Positions 32,899-42,176 of a stretch of DNA of 64,000 bases are shown piece by piece. Position numbers and translations under genes: made by a program. The number at the start of each line of letters is the position of its first letter. The first letter of the stretch is position 1. The notes beneath the pieces are model-generated. The model worked only from the letters and a program-made list of their open reading frames with translations. It was not told the origin of the DNA and did no database searches. Source of the stretch: G963666935 sp963666935 (GTDB lineage: Bacteria > Bacillota > Clostridia > Christensenellales > CAG-138); assembly GCA_963666935.1 (NCBI GenBank), contig OY762936.1, positions 620,001-684,000 of the forward strand. Reading direction: 5' to 3'.

Positions 32899-34188
32899 AT
32901 GAATGAAAAAAACATTAAAGTGGGCATTGGTTTTGCAACGGGCAGAAGGCATTTTAAAAGAGTATTAAAAAGTTATGTTTTAAATTGGGGCGAATCAGGT
33001 TTGGTGGACAACCAAAATGTGAGTTTAAACTTGTTTGTCGCCTATGACCTGAGTTACAGGAACACAGTCAAAACCGACTATACCACAATTCCAGCGATCA
33101 TATCAGAATCCTTTGAAAACAAGCATTTTATTGGGAAACAGGAAGTAGAGGACGCAAAGGAATTTTTGATACAGAATGGGATTGCAGATCAGCACGAAGT
33201 TTCGATGATTTTTAGGAAAGGGTATGCATCTCAAAGAAATATCATACTGTACTACGCAATAAAAAATCAAATGGATTATCTTCTTTTCCTAGACGATGAC
33301 GAATATCCCTTGGCCGTATCTAAAAACAGAAGTGAGGCAATCTGGAGCGGGCAGCAGGTGCTAAAAACCCATTTGTATCATATAAAAAATGCAGATATCA
33401 CGCATGGATATCATTGCGGATATATTTCACCGATTCCGTTCATTGAGTTTTCCGACGTTCTGACAGAAAACGATTTTCGTATGTTTATTGAGGCACTCGG
33501 CAACGATATTGTGAACTGGGATAACACTAAAAAAGTAATGACAAACGGCGGTGTCTCTTATGCGGACACCGGAGTTTTGATGAATAAAGAAGTATTTGAG
33601 GTGCCGGAAATTCATCATGCAAAGTTCATTTCAGGATCCAATCTTTGCATCAATCTTACCGATGCCAACCGGGTTTTCCCATTTTATAATCCCGCCGGAG
33701 CCAGAGGTGAAGATACCTTCTTAAGTACATGTTTGAGTGAAAGAAAGGTATTGCGCGTTCCTTGTTACGCCTTTCATGACGGATTTTCCTCCTACAATCA
33801 TTTGCTGTCGGGGGTTCTTCCAGTGGATCTGAAGTTCATCAAACCGGACTCCGAGTCTATCATAAAGCGCTTTTATGCCGCGTGCATTGGATGGGTGCGG
33901 TATAAGCCGCTCCTGATGTACATTACAGATCGGACAACCTATCGGGATAAGATCAGTGATATGAAGGAAAAACTCAATAAAACGCTGCCGGCCATCTGCA
34001 GTTATTTTGGAACAAATGCGTTTTTCGATATTCTAAAAGAACTTGAGAATTATGATAAGAATGTGGGGAAACACTATCAAGAGTTTCTGGAAACCCAAAG
34101 GATTTGGGGCAAGATTATGGAGAGTAGCAAAGCCATGAATAACGGCGATACAAATTCAGTCTGGGAGCAAGAGGATTCCATTGTTTAA
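32899..34188 (+). CDS. GT-A-type glycosyltransferase-like protein
   Basis: 429 residues, no membrane segment. N-terminal GIGFATGRRHFKRVL starts a nucleotide-sugar-type fold; NQMDYLLFLDDDEYP contains an acidic DDD motif at the place of the metal-binding DxD of GT-A enzymes; GARGEDTFLSTCL resembles the ED catalytic/acceptor motif of such enzymes. Acceptor and sugar are unknown. ATG follows GGAGGAATATT. It is monocistronic. Base composition is a little more AT-rich than its neighbours, so it may be an acquired gene. Confidence 0.6.
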   Translation: MNEKNIKVGIGFATGRRHFKRVLKSYVLNWGESGLVDNQNVSLNLFVAYDLSYRNTVKTDYTTIPAIISESFENKHFIGKQEVEDAKEFLIQNGIADQHEVSMIFRKGYASQRNIILYYAIKNQMDYLLFLDDDEYPLAVSKNRSEAIWSGQQVLKTHLYHIKNADITHGYHCGYISPIPFIEFSDVLTENDFRMFIEALGNDIVNWDNTKKVMTNGGVSYADTGVLMNKEVFEVPEIHHAKFISGSNLCINLTDANRVFPFYNPAGARGEDTFLSTCLSERKVLRVPCYAFHDGFSSYNHLLSGVLPVDLKFIKPDSESIIKRFYAACIGWVRYKPLLMYITDRTTYRDKISDMKEKLNKTLPAICSYFGTNAFFDILKELENYDKNVGKHYQEFLETQRIWGKIMESSKAMNNGDTNSVWEQEDSIV

Positions 34189-34531
34189 ATGATTCCGCCC
34201 GTGTTTACGATAGAGTTTTTTCGGATAGAGGCCGTAGTTACTATCGTTTTGTCAAAGTGATGCTGTAACGCATGCAAATAGAGATATACGATGCGACAGA
34301 TTACGGGAATCCGCCTGAATTGGCGGAGGAACATCAAAGTAATGGAGAAAAGTGGTTCATGGGCCTGGGCGTGAGAAAATCCTGTATCATGTTGTCGTTA
34401 TATGTTCAATTATTTCCCCCGCAATAATTTCAACATTTTTCTTTGTAAACCGCAATTTTTGCCGGTGCGCTTGAAAAAGGAAAGCATCTTAGATGCTTTC
34501 CTTTTTGGTTTGGCAGTTTTCCGGCCAATGT
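34189..34531. other. Gap after the glycosyltransferase-like gene
   Basis: No accepted gene. A 51-codon frame from ATG 34272 (MQIEIYDATDYGNP, ending LFPPQ) has no ribosome binding site and is probably a relic or chance. A terminator is present at 34474-34506. Confidence 0.4.
34474..34506 (-). terminator. Bidirectional terminator
   Basis: GGAAAGCATCT and AGATGCTTTCC arms flanked by A5 and T5; it suits the minus-strand zinc-ribbon gene. Confidence 0.9.
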
Positions 34532-35395
34532 TTACGGCCCGTAGATCGAATAGGCAATATAGTTTGAGACTTCATATCCGTCCATCATTTCGACTTCGTA
34601 AAGCACGTTGTCACAAACAAAGAATGCGCTGTAGATTTCGTGGTCTATGCCGTCGATCGCAAGCGTGCGGTTGAACGAATACAGGTAGAAACCCATGGGA
34701 TCTAGCGTGTAATCATATTCGCCATAGTCCGTTACTTCCCCGTTTGCTTCCTGACAGAGCATCTGAACGGTTTGCGTATCCTCGTGGAAAATATATTGAT
34801 TTTCCCCAAAATCCAGGTTATAGACCTTGGGATATCCGGTGGCAATCGTTGCGGCGTCCGGGTTGTCGATGCTGATTCCGGCAGATGCCCACCAGGTATC
34901 AGCCAGATAATCGGCAACATCGATGACAAAACCGTTCGCGAATACGGTATCCGCATCCTGCGCATTCTGTATCGGTGCTGTAGCTGATACTGTGGGGACC
35001 GGGGTCGGAGTGGAGGTGGATGCCGTTTCCGGAGGTTCGGACAGCACTGGGGAAGATTGTACAACCGCGGGGTTGCCGTAGGTTGCGGGTTGCATCAGAG
35101 ATTCATACGCTTGCGCAAAGGCCTGTGTATTGGCGTTGGAACTGGCAAAGAGTTTAATCCCTAGGAAGATAAGGGCTGCTGCAGCAATGACCCCCAGAAG
35201 ACAGATCATTACAATCGTACCGGCGCTGGTTTTTGTGGCAACGGGAGGCGCTGTCTCCCGTATTGAGGAAGGGGCCTGACCCGGTTGGGGAGGCGACGAT
35301 TGCTGGCTGTTAGGCTGGGCAAAAACAGATTGTCCGCAGTTGGTGCAAAACTGAGTGCCATCAGGTATTTTTGCGCCGCAATGATTGCAAAACAT
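34532..35395 (-). CDS. Zinc-ribbon membrane protein with extracytoplasmic domain
   Basis: 287 residues. N-terminal zinc ribbon (CNHCGAKIPDGTQFCTNCG), Pro/Gln-rich linker, one membrane helix (about 62-85, IVMICLLGVIAAAALIFLGI), then a Ser/Thr/Pro-rich stalk (TPTPVPTVS) and an outside domain of ~140 residues of unknown function. The ribbon should be cytoplasmic. A second protein with the same layout lies directly upstream (23 bp), and both may be one operon. Function unknown. Confidence 0.75.
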   Translation of the reverse strand: MFCNHCGAKIPDGTQFCTNCGQSVFAQPNSQQSSPPQPGQAPSSIRETAPPVATKTSAGTIVMICLLGVIAAAALIFLGIKLFASSNANTQAFAQAYESLMQPATYGNPAVVQSSPVLSEPPETASTSTPTPVPTVSATAPIQNAQDADTVFANGFVIDVADYLADTWWASAGISIDNPDAATIATGYPKVYNLDFGENQYIFHEDTQTVQMLCQEANGEVTDYGEYDYTLDPMGFYLYSFNRTLAIDGIDHEIYSAFFVCDNVLYEVEMMDGYEVSNYIAYSIYGP

Positions 35396-35418
35396 GAAAT
35401 TCCCTCCTTGAAAAACTC

Positions 35419-36969
35419 TTACTTTGCGAGTGAGGTTGGTATATACTCAAAAGCGACGGAATCGGATGTTTTTACATAGACATTGCATATGGACAAATCG
35501 GCATGCTCGTAAAGATCCGATCCGTAGAACTGAAATACGGATAGATTTGGTTCGTCAATAAAATCGGAATAGTCACCGTCTTGAAACCGCCGCATGACGG
35601 CGATTCGATAGTCATCCCATTTATCATAATCGTAGGATGCCATGCCGGAAACGAACAGGATTGCGCCTGTATCATCAACCCGCCACCAGAATTGCGTCGG
35701 CGTAAAAGTGGTACTGTCTACATCAATATAATAGATACCTGTGCCATCCGACCGAAAAATCAGATGGGGGATCCCTACTTTGTCGCCAATTACGGTTTTT
35801 AGTTGTTTCTTTTCAATTTCGAGCTGCATCTGAAGGACCGAATCCTTACTGTCAATTGTGGCCCATGGGCTGAACACCACGTCGGAGATAACCCAGTTTC
35901 CAATAAGATCAGGCAAATCAATATAGACGCCATTTCCCGAGGTGAATGTATTTGATGTAGCCGCCGGATTCCCGTTTGGGGTTGCAGAGGCGGCAGCTGC
36001 CGCAAGGCTGTTAAAGCCGAGTCCCCGGCTGATTTCATCGGAAAGATAATAAGTGAACTGTTTCGTATCGGTAAATACTTCAGATATGGGAGGCTGGTCC
36101 AGATCATTAAAATGGAGTGCGATCATCCGGCCGAGCTGAAGGGCATCTGCTATGTTTTGCGCATCCATTACAACGCCGTTGCCGCTTTGCGTGTCAATTA
36201 CGGTTACCTTGTCGCCAATAGAGCTACCGCTGAGCATGACCGAACCGTTTGCACCCAGATACATGGTTTTGCCGTCGATTACAACATCGACGCCGATGAA
36301 GGCCGAATGAATGGGGCCGAGTATGGTGATCCCTGCAAAAGAAACCTTTGTGCTGCCCACTATTATAGAAGTCCGGTCGGCCTTAGCCAGTTCCTTCTTT
36401 GCATCTTCAATGGCCGGAACCATCTTAGTTGAGTTTGAATGATTGCCGATTGCTTGATCCAGCGTTTCCAGCGTTTGGAGCGCATTTGCTGCGTCCTTTT
36501 GCATGCTGCTCATCATAGCGTCAACAGACTCCTGTGCACCGGCCGTATAGCCGCCCGCATAACCATAATCCACATCGGTATCCAACCCCTCCAGCGCGCC
36601 TGCAGCATATGCGATAGGAATGAGTGAAAAGTTTATCTCCGCCCGCAAGGGTGTACCGCCGCTTTGCAATGCATGGCAGGCGTCTATGGCAATTTCAAGA
36701 TCCGCTTTATAGTTGTCCATGGAGGGGTATGAAGCGGCATCGTTGACTAGCTTATTTGCATAATAGGCTGCCGCGACATATGTTTGTGCAGCAGAGGTGA
36801 TATCGCTTGGACCGAACGGTAAAACAAATATGAGCACAGCGCAAACAACGATAATAATTGACAGAATGACGCTAAGCCAACCAACCCATTCCGAGTTCTT
36901 TCGCAGAAGAGTGCCGCAACCTTCGCAGCTCCGGCTGTTTGTTGCTCTTCCGCAACTTGGGCAAATCAT
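35419..36969 (-). CDS. Zinc-ribbon membrane protein with large extracytoplasmic domain
   Basis: 516 residues from ATG 36969 (GGAGG upstream; a longer frame would add a doubtful hydrophobic leader). N-terminal zinc ribbon CPSCGRATNSRSCEGCG, membrane helix (VGWLSVILSIIIVVCAVLIFVLPFG), then a long outside region with a helical part (about 60-170), a strand-rich part around IDGKTMYLGANGSVMLSGSSIGDKVTVID, and a C-terminal domain of ~120 residues with IYYIDVDSTTFTPTQFWW that resembles the outside domain of the neighbour (TPTP-like linkers). Function unknown. Confidence 0.75.
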   Translation of the reverse strand: MICPSCGRATNSRSCEGCGTLLRKNSEWVGWLSVILSIIIVVCAVLIFVLPFGPSDITSAAQTYVAAAYYANKLVNDAASYPSMDNYKADLEIAIDACHALQSGGTPLRAEINFSLIPIAYAAGALEGLDTDVDYGYAGGYTAGAQESVDAMMSSMQKDAANALQTLETLDQAIGNHSNSTKMVPAIEDAKKELAKADRTSIIVGSTKVSFAGITILGPIHSAFIGVDVVIDGKTMYLGANGSVMLSGSSIGDKVTVIDTQSGNGVVMDAQNIADALQLGRMIALHFNDLDQPPISEVFTDTKQFTYYLSDEISRGLGFNSLAAAAASATPNGNPAATSNTFTSGNGVYIDLPDLIGNWVISDVVFSPWATIDSKDSVLQMQLEIEKKQLKTVIGDKVGIPHLIFRSDGTGIYYIDVDSTTFTPTQFWWRVDDTGAILFVSGMASYDYDKWDDYRIAVMRRFQDGDYSDFIDEPNLSVFQFYGSDLYEHADLSICNVYVKTSDSVAFEYIPTSLAK

Positions 36970-37119
36970 AGCGCGACCTCCAATGCGGGATAATTTAATG
37001 ATCACATAAATAAAGTATATCAACAATAAAATATATTGGCAAATCCCCACCAAAATACTTCTAAATTGATGCTGATCATATTAGTGGGGAAATCATGTTG
37101 ATTGAAAGAGAGAATCTTC

Positions 37120-37764
37120 TTATACTAACTCAATGCCGATATCCACATTTACCATGGAGCCTATGTATTTTCCCGCGTCTCCCGTGAACATGCCTTGCTT
37201 ATAATGGCTGATGGAAACCGTAAGGTCGCTTTTTACGGCCAGTTCCGCCTCGCCGGTATCCCCATTGATGCCACTGTTGATATCCACGCTGACCACATAG
37301 GCTTTCGCAGCGTTTACGGCTTGTATCGCGGCTCTTGCCAGTCCATGTATGGTGCCCGAAAAGCCTGTGCCGAGAATGCAGTCAATAATGATGTCAAAGT
37401 CTTCCAAGGATGTGCTTTGTGTAAAAGGGAGAATGCGGATTCCGCTTGCGGCTGCCTTTTCAAGATATAACTTACCGACATCTGTCAGTTTGTCGCTGGT
37501 ACGGAACACCTTAGGGCGAATGCCGTGATCTAAAAGGATGCAGGCCAGCGCCATCCCGTCACCACCGTTGTTGCCCCCGCCAGCAACGATGGCGATGCGC
37601 CCAGCCCAATCCATCGCGTCATACACGCCCTTTGCCGCGCGATACATAAGTTCCGGGGCAGATATCAGGTTATTTATGGTGTAGGCGTCGCTTCGTTTCA
37701 TGAGGTCAACGGACACTACGGTCTCCTCCCTGCCGTTTATAAGACGCGTTGATCGATCGCTCAT
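37120..37764 (-). CDS. nnrE: NAD(P)H-hydrate epimerase (YjeF N-domain)
   Basis: 214 residues, a stand-alone YjeF_N domain. VAGGGNNGGDGMALA is the nucleotide-binding signature; DCILGTGFSG and VDINSGINGDTG follow. It epimerises damaged NAD(P)HX so that the S-form can be repaired; the ADP/ATP-dependent dehydratase (NnrD) is not in the window. Genes encoding the two are fused in most bacteria, so the separate epimerase is notable. ATG follows AAAGGAG. The asparaginase gene ends 12 bp upstream of it on the same strand. Confidence 0.85.
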   Translation of the reverse strand: MSDRSTRLINGREETVVSVDLMKRSDAYTINNLISAPELMYRAAKGVYDAMDWAGRIAIVAGGGNNGGDGMALACILLDHGIRPKVFRTSDKLTDVGKLYLEKAAASGIRILPFTQSTSLEDFDIIIDCILGTGFSGTIHGLARAAIQAVNAAKAYVVSVDINSGINGDTGEAELAVKSDLTVSISHYKQGMFTGDAGKYIGSMVNVDIGIELV

Positions 37765-37776
37765 TGCCAGCTCCTT

Positions 37777-38802
37777 TCAGCGAAAATCGGAAGCAAAATG
37801 CGGCACAGAGGAAACTTCTCCCGCATAGTTTTTTTCAAAAATACGGCGGACTTCAGTTTGGTCGTTCGTTTGCCCCAAGGCCCACATCAGCTTGGTGACG
37901 GCCGCCTCCGTAGTCATGTCCGCCCCCGGGATGATGCCGCAGTCCAGCAATTTCCGGCCCGCTTCATAAACGGAGAAATCGGAAGGTTCATATAGGCATT
38001 GGCTGCAGGCAACAATGGAAATTCCGCAGTCAACAAGCATCTTGAGCTTCGGCAGCAGGTTCCGGTGAACGAAGTGCAGCCCGCCCAAGCCAAAAGCCTC
38101 AATGACAATCCCGCGGCAATTCATGGCTTTGAGCATATCGAAGATTTCGGGGTTTGTCCCGGGAATCAGCTTGAGCAGGAAAACGTTCATACAAACATCG
38201 TCTTTGAGCAAGGTGGGTGCATTGTAATCCGGCTTTGGAATGTATGTCTCGTAGCGGCGCAGCCCATCCGAATATATTTCGCCAAGGCAGGGCGCGTTGA
38301 CGCTTTCAAAGGCATCGAAGCCCATTGTGCGTACCTTGACTGTTCGGCAGCCGCAAAGAACTTTGCGATCAAATGCGACGCTGACGCCGGGGATGCCGCT
38401 GTCAACGGCGGCAAATGCCGTATATAGGTTATTCCTCGCATCGGTAAGTAAATTGTTGATGGGAACCTGGGAACCGGTGATGACCACCGGCTTTTTTAAA
38501 TTTTGCAGCATATAGCTGAGCATGGAGGCGGTATAGGCCATGGTGTCGGTGCCGTGCGTAATGACGATCCCATCATAGTTGTCAATGGCCTTAAAAACCG
38601 CTCGGGCAATCGCTTGCCACTCTTCTTCCTGAATATTCGAACTGTCGAGATTAAAAATATCAAGTCCTTCAATGATATAGTTTCGGCGCAAATCTGACAT
38701 ATAGCCCAGCAAGTCTTCAAAGGCCATAACGGGACTTAAACCGTCGGCTCCTTTTTGGGAGGCAATCGTTCCTCCGGTGGTCATCAACAGCACTTTTTTC
38801 AT
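37777..38802 (-). CDS. L-asparaginase (type I-like)
   Basis: 341 residues from ATG 38802. TTGGTIAS holds the nucleophilic Thr; THGTDTMAYTASML holds the second Thr-Asp pair; KVRTMGFDAFESVNAP and IVIEAFGLGG are conserved later blocks. It hydrolyses asparagine to aspartate and ammonia; the short form without signal peptide suggests a cytoplasmic type I enzyme. It is followed by nnrE, probably in one transcript. Confidence 0.92.
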   Translation of the reverse strand: MKKVLLMTTGGTIASQKGADGLSPVMAFEDLLGYMSDLRRNYIIEGLDIFNLDSSNIQEEEWQAIARAVFKAIDNYDGIVITHGTDTMAYTASMLSYMLQNLKKPVVITGSQVPINNLLTDARNNLYTAFAAVDSGIPGVSVAFDRKVLCGCRTVKVRTMGFDAFESVNAPCLGEIYSDGLRRYETYIPKPDYNAPTLLKDDVCMNVFLLKLIPGTNPEIFDMLKAMNCRGIVIEAFGLGGLHFVHRNLLPKLKMLVDCGISIVACSQCLYEPSDFSVYEAGRKLLDCGIIPGADMTTEAAVTKLMWALGQTNDQTEVRRIFEKNYAGEVSSVPHFASDFR

Positions 38803-39259
38803 AACAATTCTTTCCTCGTATATAAAACACATTGATTCTATTTTGAAATCAAAATTACTATATCATTCCTGCATCAAGAAAACAACATGCTACAGTACGC
38901 AGATTCAGCGGAAAAAACCGTTTGGGTGCGGGCATTGCGGGGAATGCGGGAATATTGCGCAGATTGAGGTAATATGCTATAATTAAACTTAATTGAAGCA
39001 ATATGGAATATAATCGTACGATCCGAAACTTTCGCACAAAACGCCCACTCGGTCACTCTATTAGCTTGATAACTCTTCTAAAACGCTGAACAAATCTATC
39101 GTATTGATGTTTCTCTGTCGGCTGCACTGCGGTGCTGTACCCAAGGCGCCATAAAAAATACTTGCCATGATTGCGTGAGGGCCCAGTTGAGCGCGGCCAG
39201 AACTGTTAGTATCACAATGAAAAGAAGTATGTCATAAACATGGAGGAGGGAGAATCTGA
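38803..39259. other. Gap with promoter of the lipoprotein gene
   Basis: 457 bp. It holds a promoter, TTGCGC (38955-38960) and TATAAT (38978-38983) 17 bp apart, which would give a 5' leader of about 270 nt before the lipoprotein. No riboswitch consensus was recognised in that leader. Confidence 0.5.
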
Positions 39260-40096
39260 ATGAAGAGAATTATATGTTTGTTGTTATGTCTGGCTTTGGT
39301 TGTTTCTATGACTGCGTGCACCAGTTCCGCAAAGGTCAGCGCCCTTGAGGCGAGGTTGGCAGAACTGGAAGGCCAAAACGAGAATGATCAGGGCAACGCG
39401 GGGGTAAAACAGGTGATCGCGGTTAACGCCAAGGTTTACCTTGAAGGTGAAAGCGCCGCTTCTGCTTCCGCAGGAATCGAGTTCATGGATCCTATCAAGA
39501 TCATTGTGACGCCGGAGCTTCCCGAAGGTAAGGTTGTACGCCTGTGGAGCGTAAACGGTCAGGAATTTGAGGCTGTACAGGGTGAAGACCTAAAACTTGA
39601 GGTGAGCGATACAACGGTCGTCAAGGCGGTGCTACGTGACGAGCTGAAGGTTACCACCATCAACGCACACATGCAGTTTTTGGATCGATATGGCGATCCC
39701 ACCGGCGAAGAATTTGATGAATATGTGTTTGAGTATGACGATGAGAATGTATCCAATCAGGTGATCACGGTCTATGTGGAAGCTGAAGTCCCCAGCGGAT
39801 ATACCGTGGACTACTGGAAGATCAACGAGATCCCGTACTATTTCAACAGAACGGTAACCGCCTTTACAGTAGAAGAACTGGATGAAACAACGGTATACGA
39901 GGTGGTACTCAAGAAGGTAACCCCGCCGGCATCGACGCCGCAGCCTGGCAACACACCGGAGCCTACCAGCACGCCGGAGCCCACGAAAACTCCGACGCCG
40001 TTCAAGACACCGAGTAGAACCTTCTTAATCCCATCTTTCCCGGTAATCAGCTTCAGGCCTCTCATCCCGACGCCTACGCCGTACATAGTCAAGTAA
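39260..40096 (+). CDS. Lipoprotein with Thr/Pro-rich C-terminus
   Basis: 278 residues. A type II signal peptide (KRIICLLLCLALVVSMTAC) ends in a lipobox-like MTAC, followed by a short coiled-coil stretch, two similar domains of ~70 residues (both with a W-x-V/I-N-x-x-x-[FY] core: LWSVNGQEFE and YWKINEIPYYF), and a C-terminal Pro-Thr-Glu repeat (STPEPTKTPTP and similar). Two beta-rich domains and a wall-spanning tail fit a surface-exposed protein. Function unknown. Terminator follows at 40109-40137. Confidence 0.8.
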   Translation: MKRIICLLLCLALVVSMTACTSSAKVSALEARLAELEGQNENDQGNAGVKQVIAVNAKVYLEGESAASASAGIEFMDPIKIIVTPELPEGKVVRLWSVNGQEFEAVQGEDLKLEVSDTTVVKAVLRDELKVTTINAHMQFLDRYGDPTGEEFDEYVFEYDDENVSNQVITVYVEAEVPSGYTVDYWKINEIPYYFNRTVTAFTVEELDETTVYEVVLKKVTPPASTPQPGNTPEPTSTPEPTKTPTPFKTPSRTFLIPSFPVISFRPLIPTPTPYIVK

Positions 40097-40108
40097 CAGC
40101 AATCTCAT

Positions 40109-40137
40109 TTCCCGGCTGAATTTTATTCAGCCGGGAT
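40109..40137 (+). terminator. Terminator of the lipoprotein gene
   Basis: CCCGGCTGAAT and ATTCAGCCGGG hairpin, then ATTCTTTT. Confidence 0.9.
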
Positions 40138-40247
40138 TCTTTTATAGAAGTAAAAAGGGATTCTTGCAAGCGGAAGGCCAAAGAAATATAATACTTACAG
40201 ATGTGGCATGAGATTGCAACAATAACCGGCCCGAAAGGAGAGTGCAT

Positions 40248-40442
40248 ATGAGAACAAAGTCATTCATCAGCATACTGTTTTCTATCCTTGGCGCTGTGGT
40301 ATGGATTATGCTTTGTCTTGTAAAAGTCGTTCCGCTGTCCGTTTTTTGCTATCTGCTGTTGATAGGCGCAGTCTTGTGTGCCCAAGTCATTTCATCTCAA
40401 GAATACTCTTCCCGTAAGCTTACAACTGAAAAGCGCGAATAA
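40248..40442 (+). CDS. Small two-helix membrane protein
   Basis: 64 residues from ATG 40248, with AAAGGAGAG upstream. Two membrane helices (SILFSILGAVVWIMLCLV and LSVFCYLLLIGAVLCAQV) and a basic C-terminal tail. No family recognised. It precedes another membrane-protein gene by 45 bp on the same strand. Confidence 0.6.
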   Translation: MRTKSFISILFSILGAVVWIMLCLVKVVPLSVFCYLLLIGAVLCAQVISSQEYSSRKLTTEKRE

Positions 40443-40487
40443 AAAATTCTGCTATTCCCAATAAAAAAATTATGAGAGGAAAATAGT

Positions 40488-41162
40488 ATGAATTCGATTT
40501 CTAATTCGATCGGGCGCATTGCCTCGATCACAGCATTGCTGTCCTTTATTATCTATACGGGATGTTTTGCTGCGATTCTGCTGGTCAACAAATCTTTTGC
40601 TTGGACAAACATTCATGATCTGGCGACATATGAGGCAAAAAGCCATATATGGCTGAAGTATGTGGGCATGGCAACTATGGTGGTTTATGCCTGTGCATTT
40701 CTCATCATTGCGGTCTGTTTTGCGCAGGGCGCTCCGGCGGAGAGGGCGGCGGTTGGCAAAATTGCCGTTTGTTTCGCACTGGCATTTTGTATCGCCGTCA
40801 GCATCAGCTATTTTGTCCAGATGACGTCAACGCGCCTGCAGCTGCAATCTAACGTGTCGGAAAGCCTGACGCAATTCACCCAGAGCTATAACATTTCCGC
40901 CATCAATGGCATCAATATGCTGGGTTGGACGCTGTTTTACGCTTTGTCCACGCTTGCGCTTGCGTTTCTTTCGGATGCGACAGCGCTGGGCATATCCTTA
41001 AAGTGGGCCTTTTTGTGCAATACCCTGATGATGTTCGCGGGATTGGTGGGCTTTATGCTGAATCATTTCTGGACGCTTGCGCTCACCATGAATCTCGGGC
41101 TGGGGGGCACCGGCTTATGGATGATCCTATGTTTGATGCAGTACTTTAAACTGCGGGCATAG
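40488..41162 (+). CDS. Membrane protein of unknown function
   Basis: 224 residues with about six membrane helices; loops are short and without motifs. ATG follows GAGAGG. A terminator follows at 41192-41223. No family recognised. Confidence 0.7.
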   Translation: MNSISNSIGRIASITALLSFIIYTGCFAAILLVNKSFAWTNIHDLATYEAKSHIWLKYVGMATMVVYACAFLIIAVCFAQGAPAERAAVGKIAVCFALAFCIAVSISYFVQMTSTRLQLQSNVSESLTQFTQSYNISAINGINMLGWTLFYALSTLALAFLSDATALGISLKWAFLCNTLMMFAGLVGFMLNHFWTLALTMNLGLGGTGLWMILCLMQYFKLRA

Positions 41163-41191
41163 CGCCTTCTTTTGCCGTAGCCATTTTGAAC

Positions 41192-41223
41192 AAGGCCGGG
41201 TTTTGCAGCAGCGAAACCCGGCT
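41192..41223 (+). terminator. Terminator after the membrane-protein gene
   Basis: GCCGGGTTTTGC and GCGAAACCCGGC arms; short T-run after. Confidence 0.65.
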
Positions 41224-41305
41224 TATTTGTGGCAGGCAAATGTGATATACTAATAGCGTTCCGAAGGAAACCCTGTCCGGCCCGGACGTTAAAAGGAGGC
41301 CAACT

Positions 41306-41974
41306 ATGAACGTGCAATACATTTTTCACAGCGGCTTTTTGGTGGAAACAGGCAAATGCTGCTACATTTTTGACTATTATCGGGGCGAGGTTCCAAAGCT
41401 CGATCCGGACAAGCCCATTGTCGTGTTGTGCAGCCACGGCCATCAGGACCATTATAATCCTGAGATATTTGCCATCCTGCAAGCGCGGGGCATAAAAGAT
41501 GTTTTTGTTGTGCTTGCAAGGGATATCCCCGAAAAGAAGTATCCTGATCATGTAAGCGTGCTTAAGGCATACGCCGGACAGACATATGAGCTGTCACGGG
41601 GCGAACAGCTACAGACGCTGCGTTCCACCGACAGCGGCGTGGCCTTTGTACTGACAACCGATGAGGGCGTGGTCTATCACGCGGGAGATTTAAACGATTG
41701 GGCATGGGACGGCGAAAGCGATGACTACAACAAGCAGATGCGTGGCAACTACCGCCATGAGATCGACAAGCTCAAGGGAAAGCAAATCGACGTTGCATTT
41801 GTTCCACTTGACCCGAGGCAGGAAGCGCACTACGCCGATGGATTGCGCTATTTTTTAGAAACAGTCCATGTGAAAAGCGTTTATCCCATGCATTATTGGG
41901 AAAAGCCGGACGTAATTGATCGCTTTATTCAGGAATATCCCCAGTACAAGGGCATTGTACAATGTTTGAAATAA
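41306..41974 (+). CDS. MBL-fold metallo-hydrolase
   Basis: 222 residues, metallo-beta-lactamase fold close to the UlaG-like group. Metal ligands SHGHQDHYNP (HxHxDH), HAGDLNDWAWDGESDD (Asp bridge) and YPMHYW (last His). Likely a hydrolase acting on phosphodiester, lactone or similar bonds; substrate unknown. ATG follows AAAAGGAGG. Confidence 0.88.
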   Translation: MNVQYIFHSGFLVETGKCCYIFDYYRGEVPKLDPDKPIVVLCSHGHQDHYNPEIFAILQARGIKDVFVVLARDIPEKKYPDHVSVLKAYAGQTYELSRGEQLQTLRSTDSGVAFVLTTDEGVVYHAGDLNDWAWDGESDDYNKQMRGNYRHEIDKLKGKQIDVAFVPLDPRQEAHYADGLRYFLETVHVKSVYPMHYWEKPDVIDRFIQEYPQYKGIVQCLK

Positions 41975-42029
41975 TCAAGAATAGTGCTTGTATCTTTATT
42001 CGCATTCCTGCCATACACCTAAACACCGC

Positions 42030-42149
42030 ATGCCGATGAACAATATTATCATTACGAAGGTAAACAATGGTTTAATGGTATTTCCCCGATTCCCATCTTA
42101 AGTGGAATGACCCTGCAGCCAAATGGACGGATTGTATTTTCCGCTTAGA
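42030..42149 (+). pseudogene. Possible C-terminal gene remnant
   Basis: A 40-codon stretch without start codon reads like the end of a protein (YHYEGKQWFNGIS, GMTLQPNGRIVFSA, stop). It has no ATG or SD and is closed upstream by a stop. It may be the relic of a decayed gene. Confidence 0.2.
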
Positions 42150-42176
42150 AAAAATATAATAACCAAGGAAAAAACT

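Noticed and set aside
34272..34427. 51-codon frame in the gap after the glycosyltransferase-like gene
   Set aside because: No ribosome binding site and no recognised family; kept only as a note in the gap entry.
39838..40092. Minus-strand Val/Gly-rich frame
   Set aside because: Antisense of the Pro/Thr repeat of the lipoprotein.
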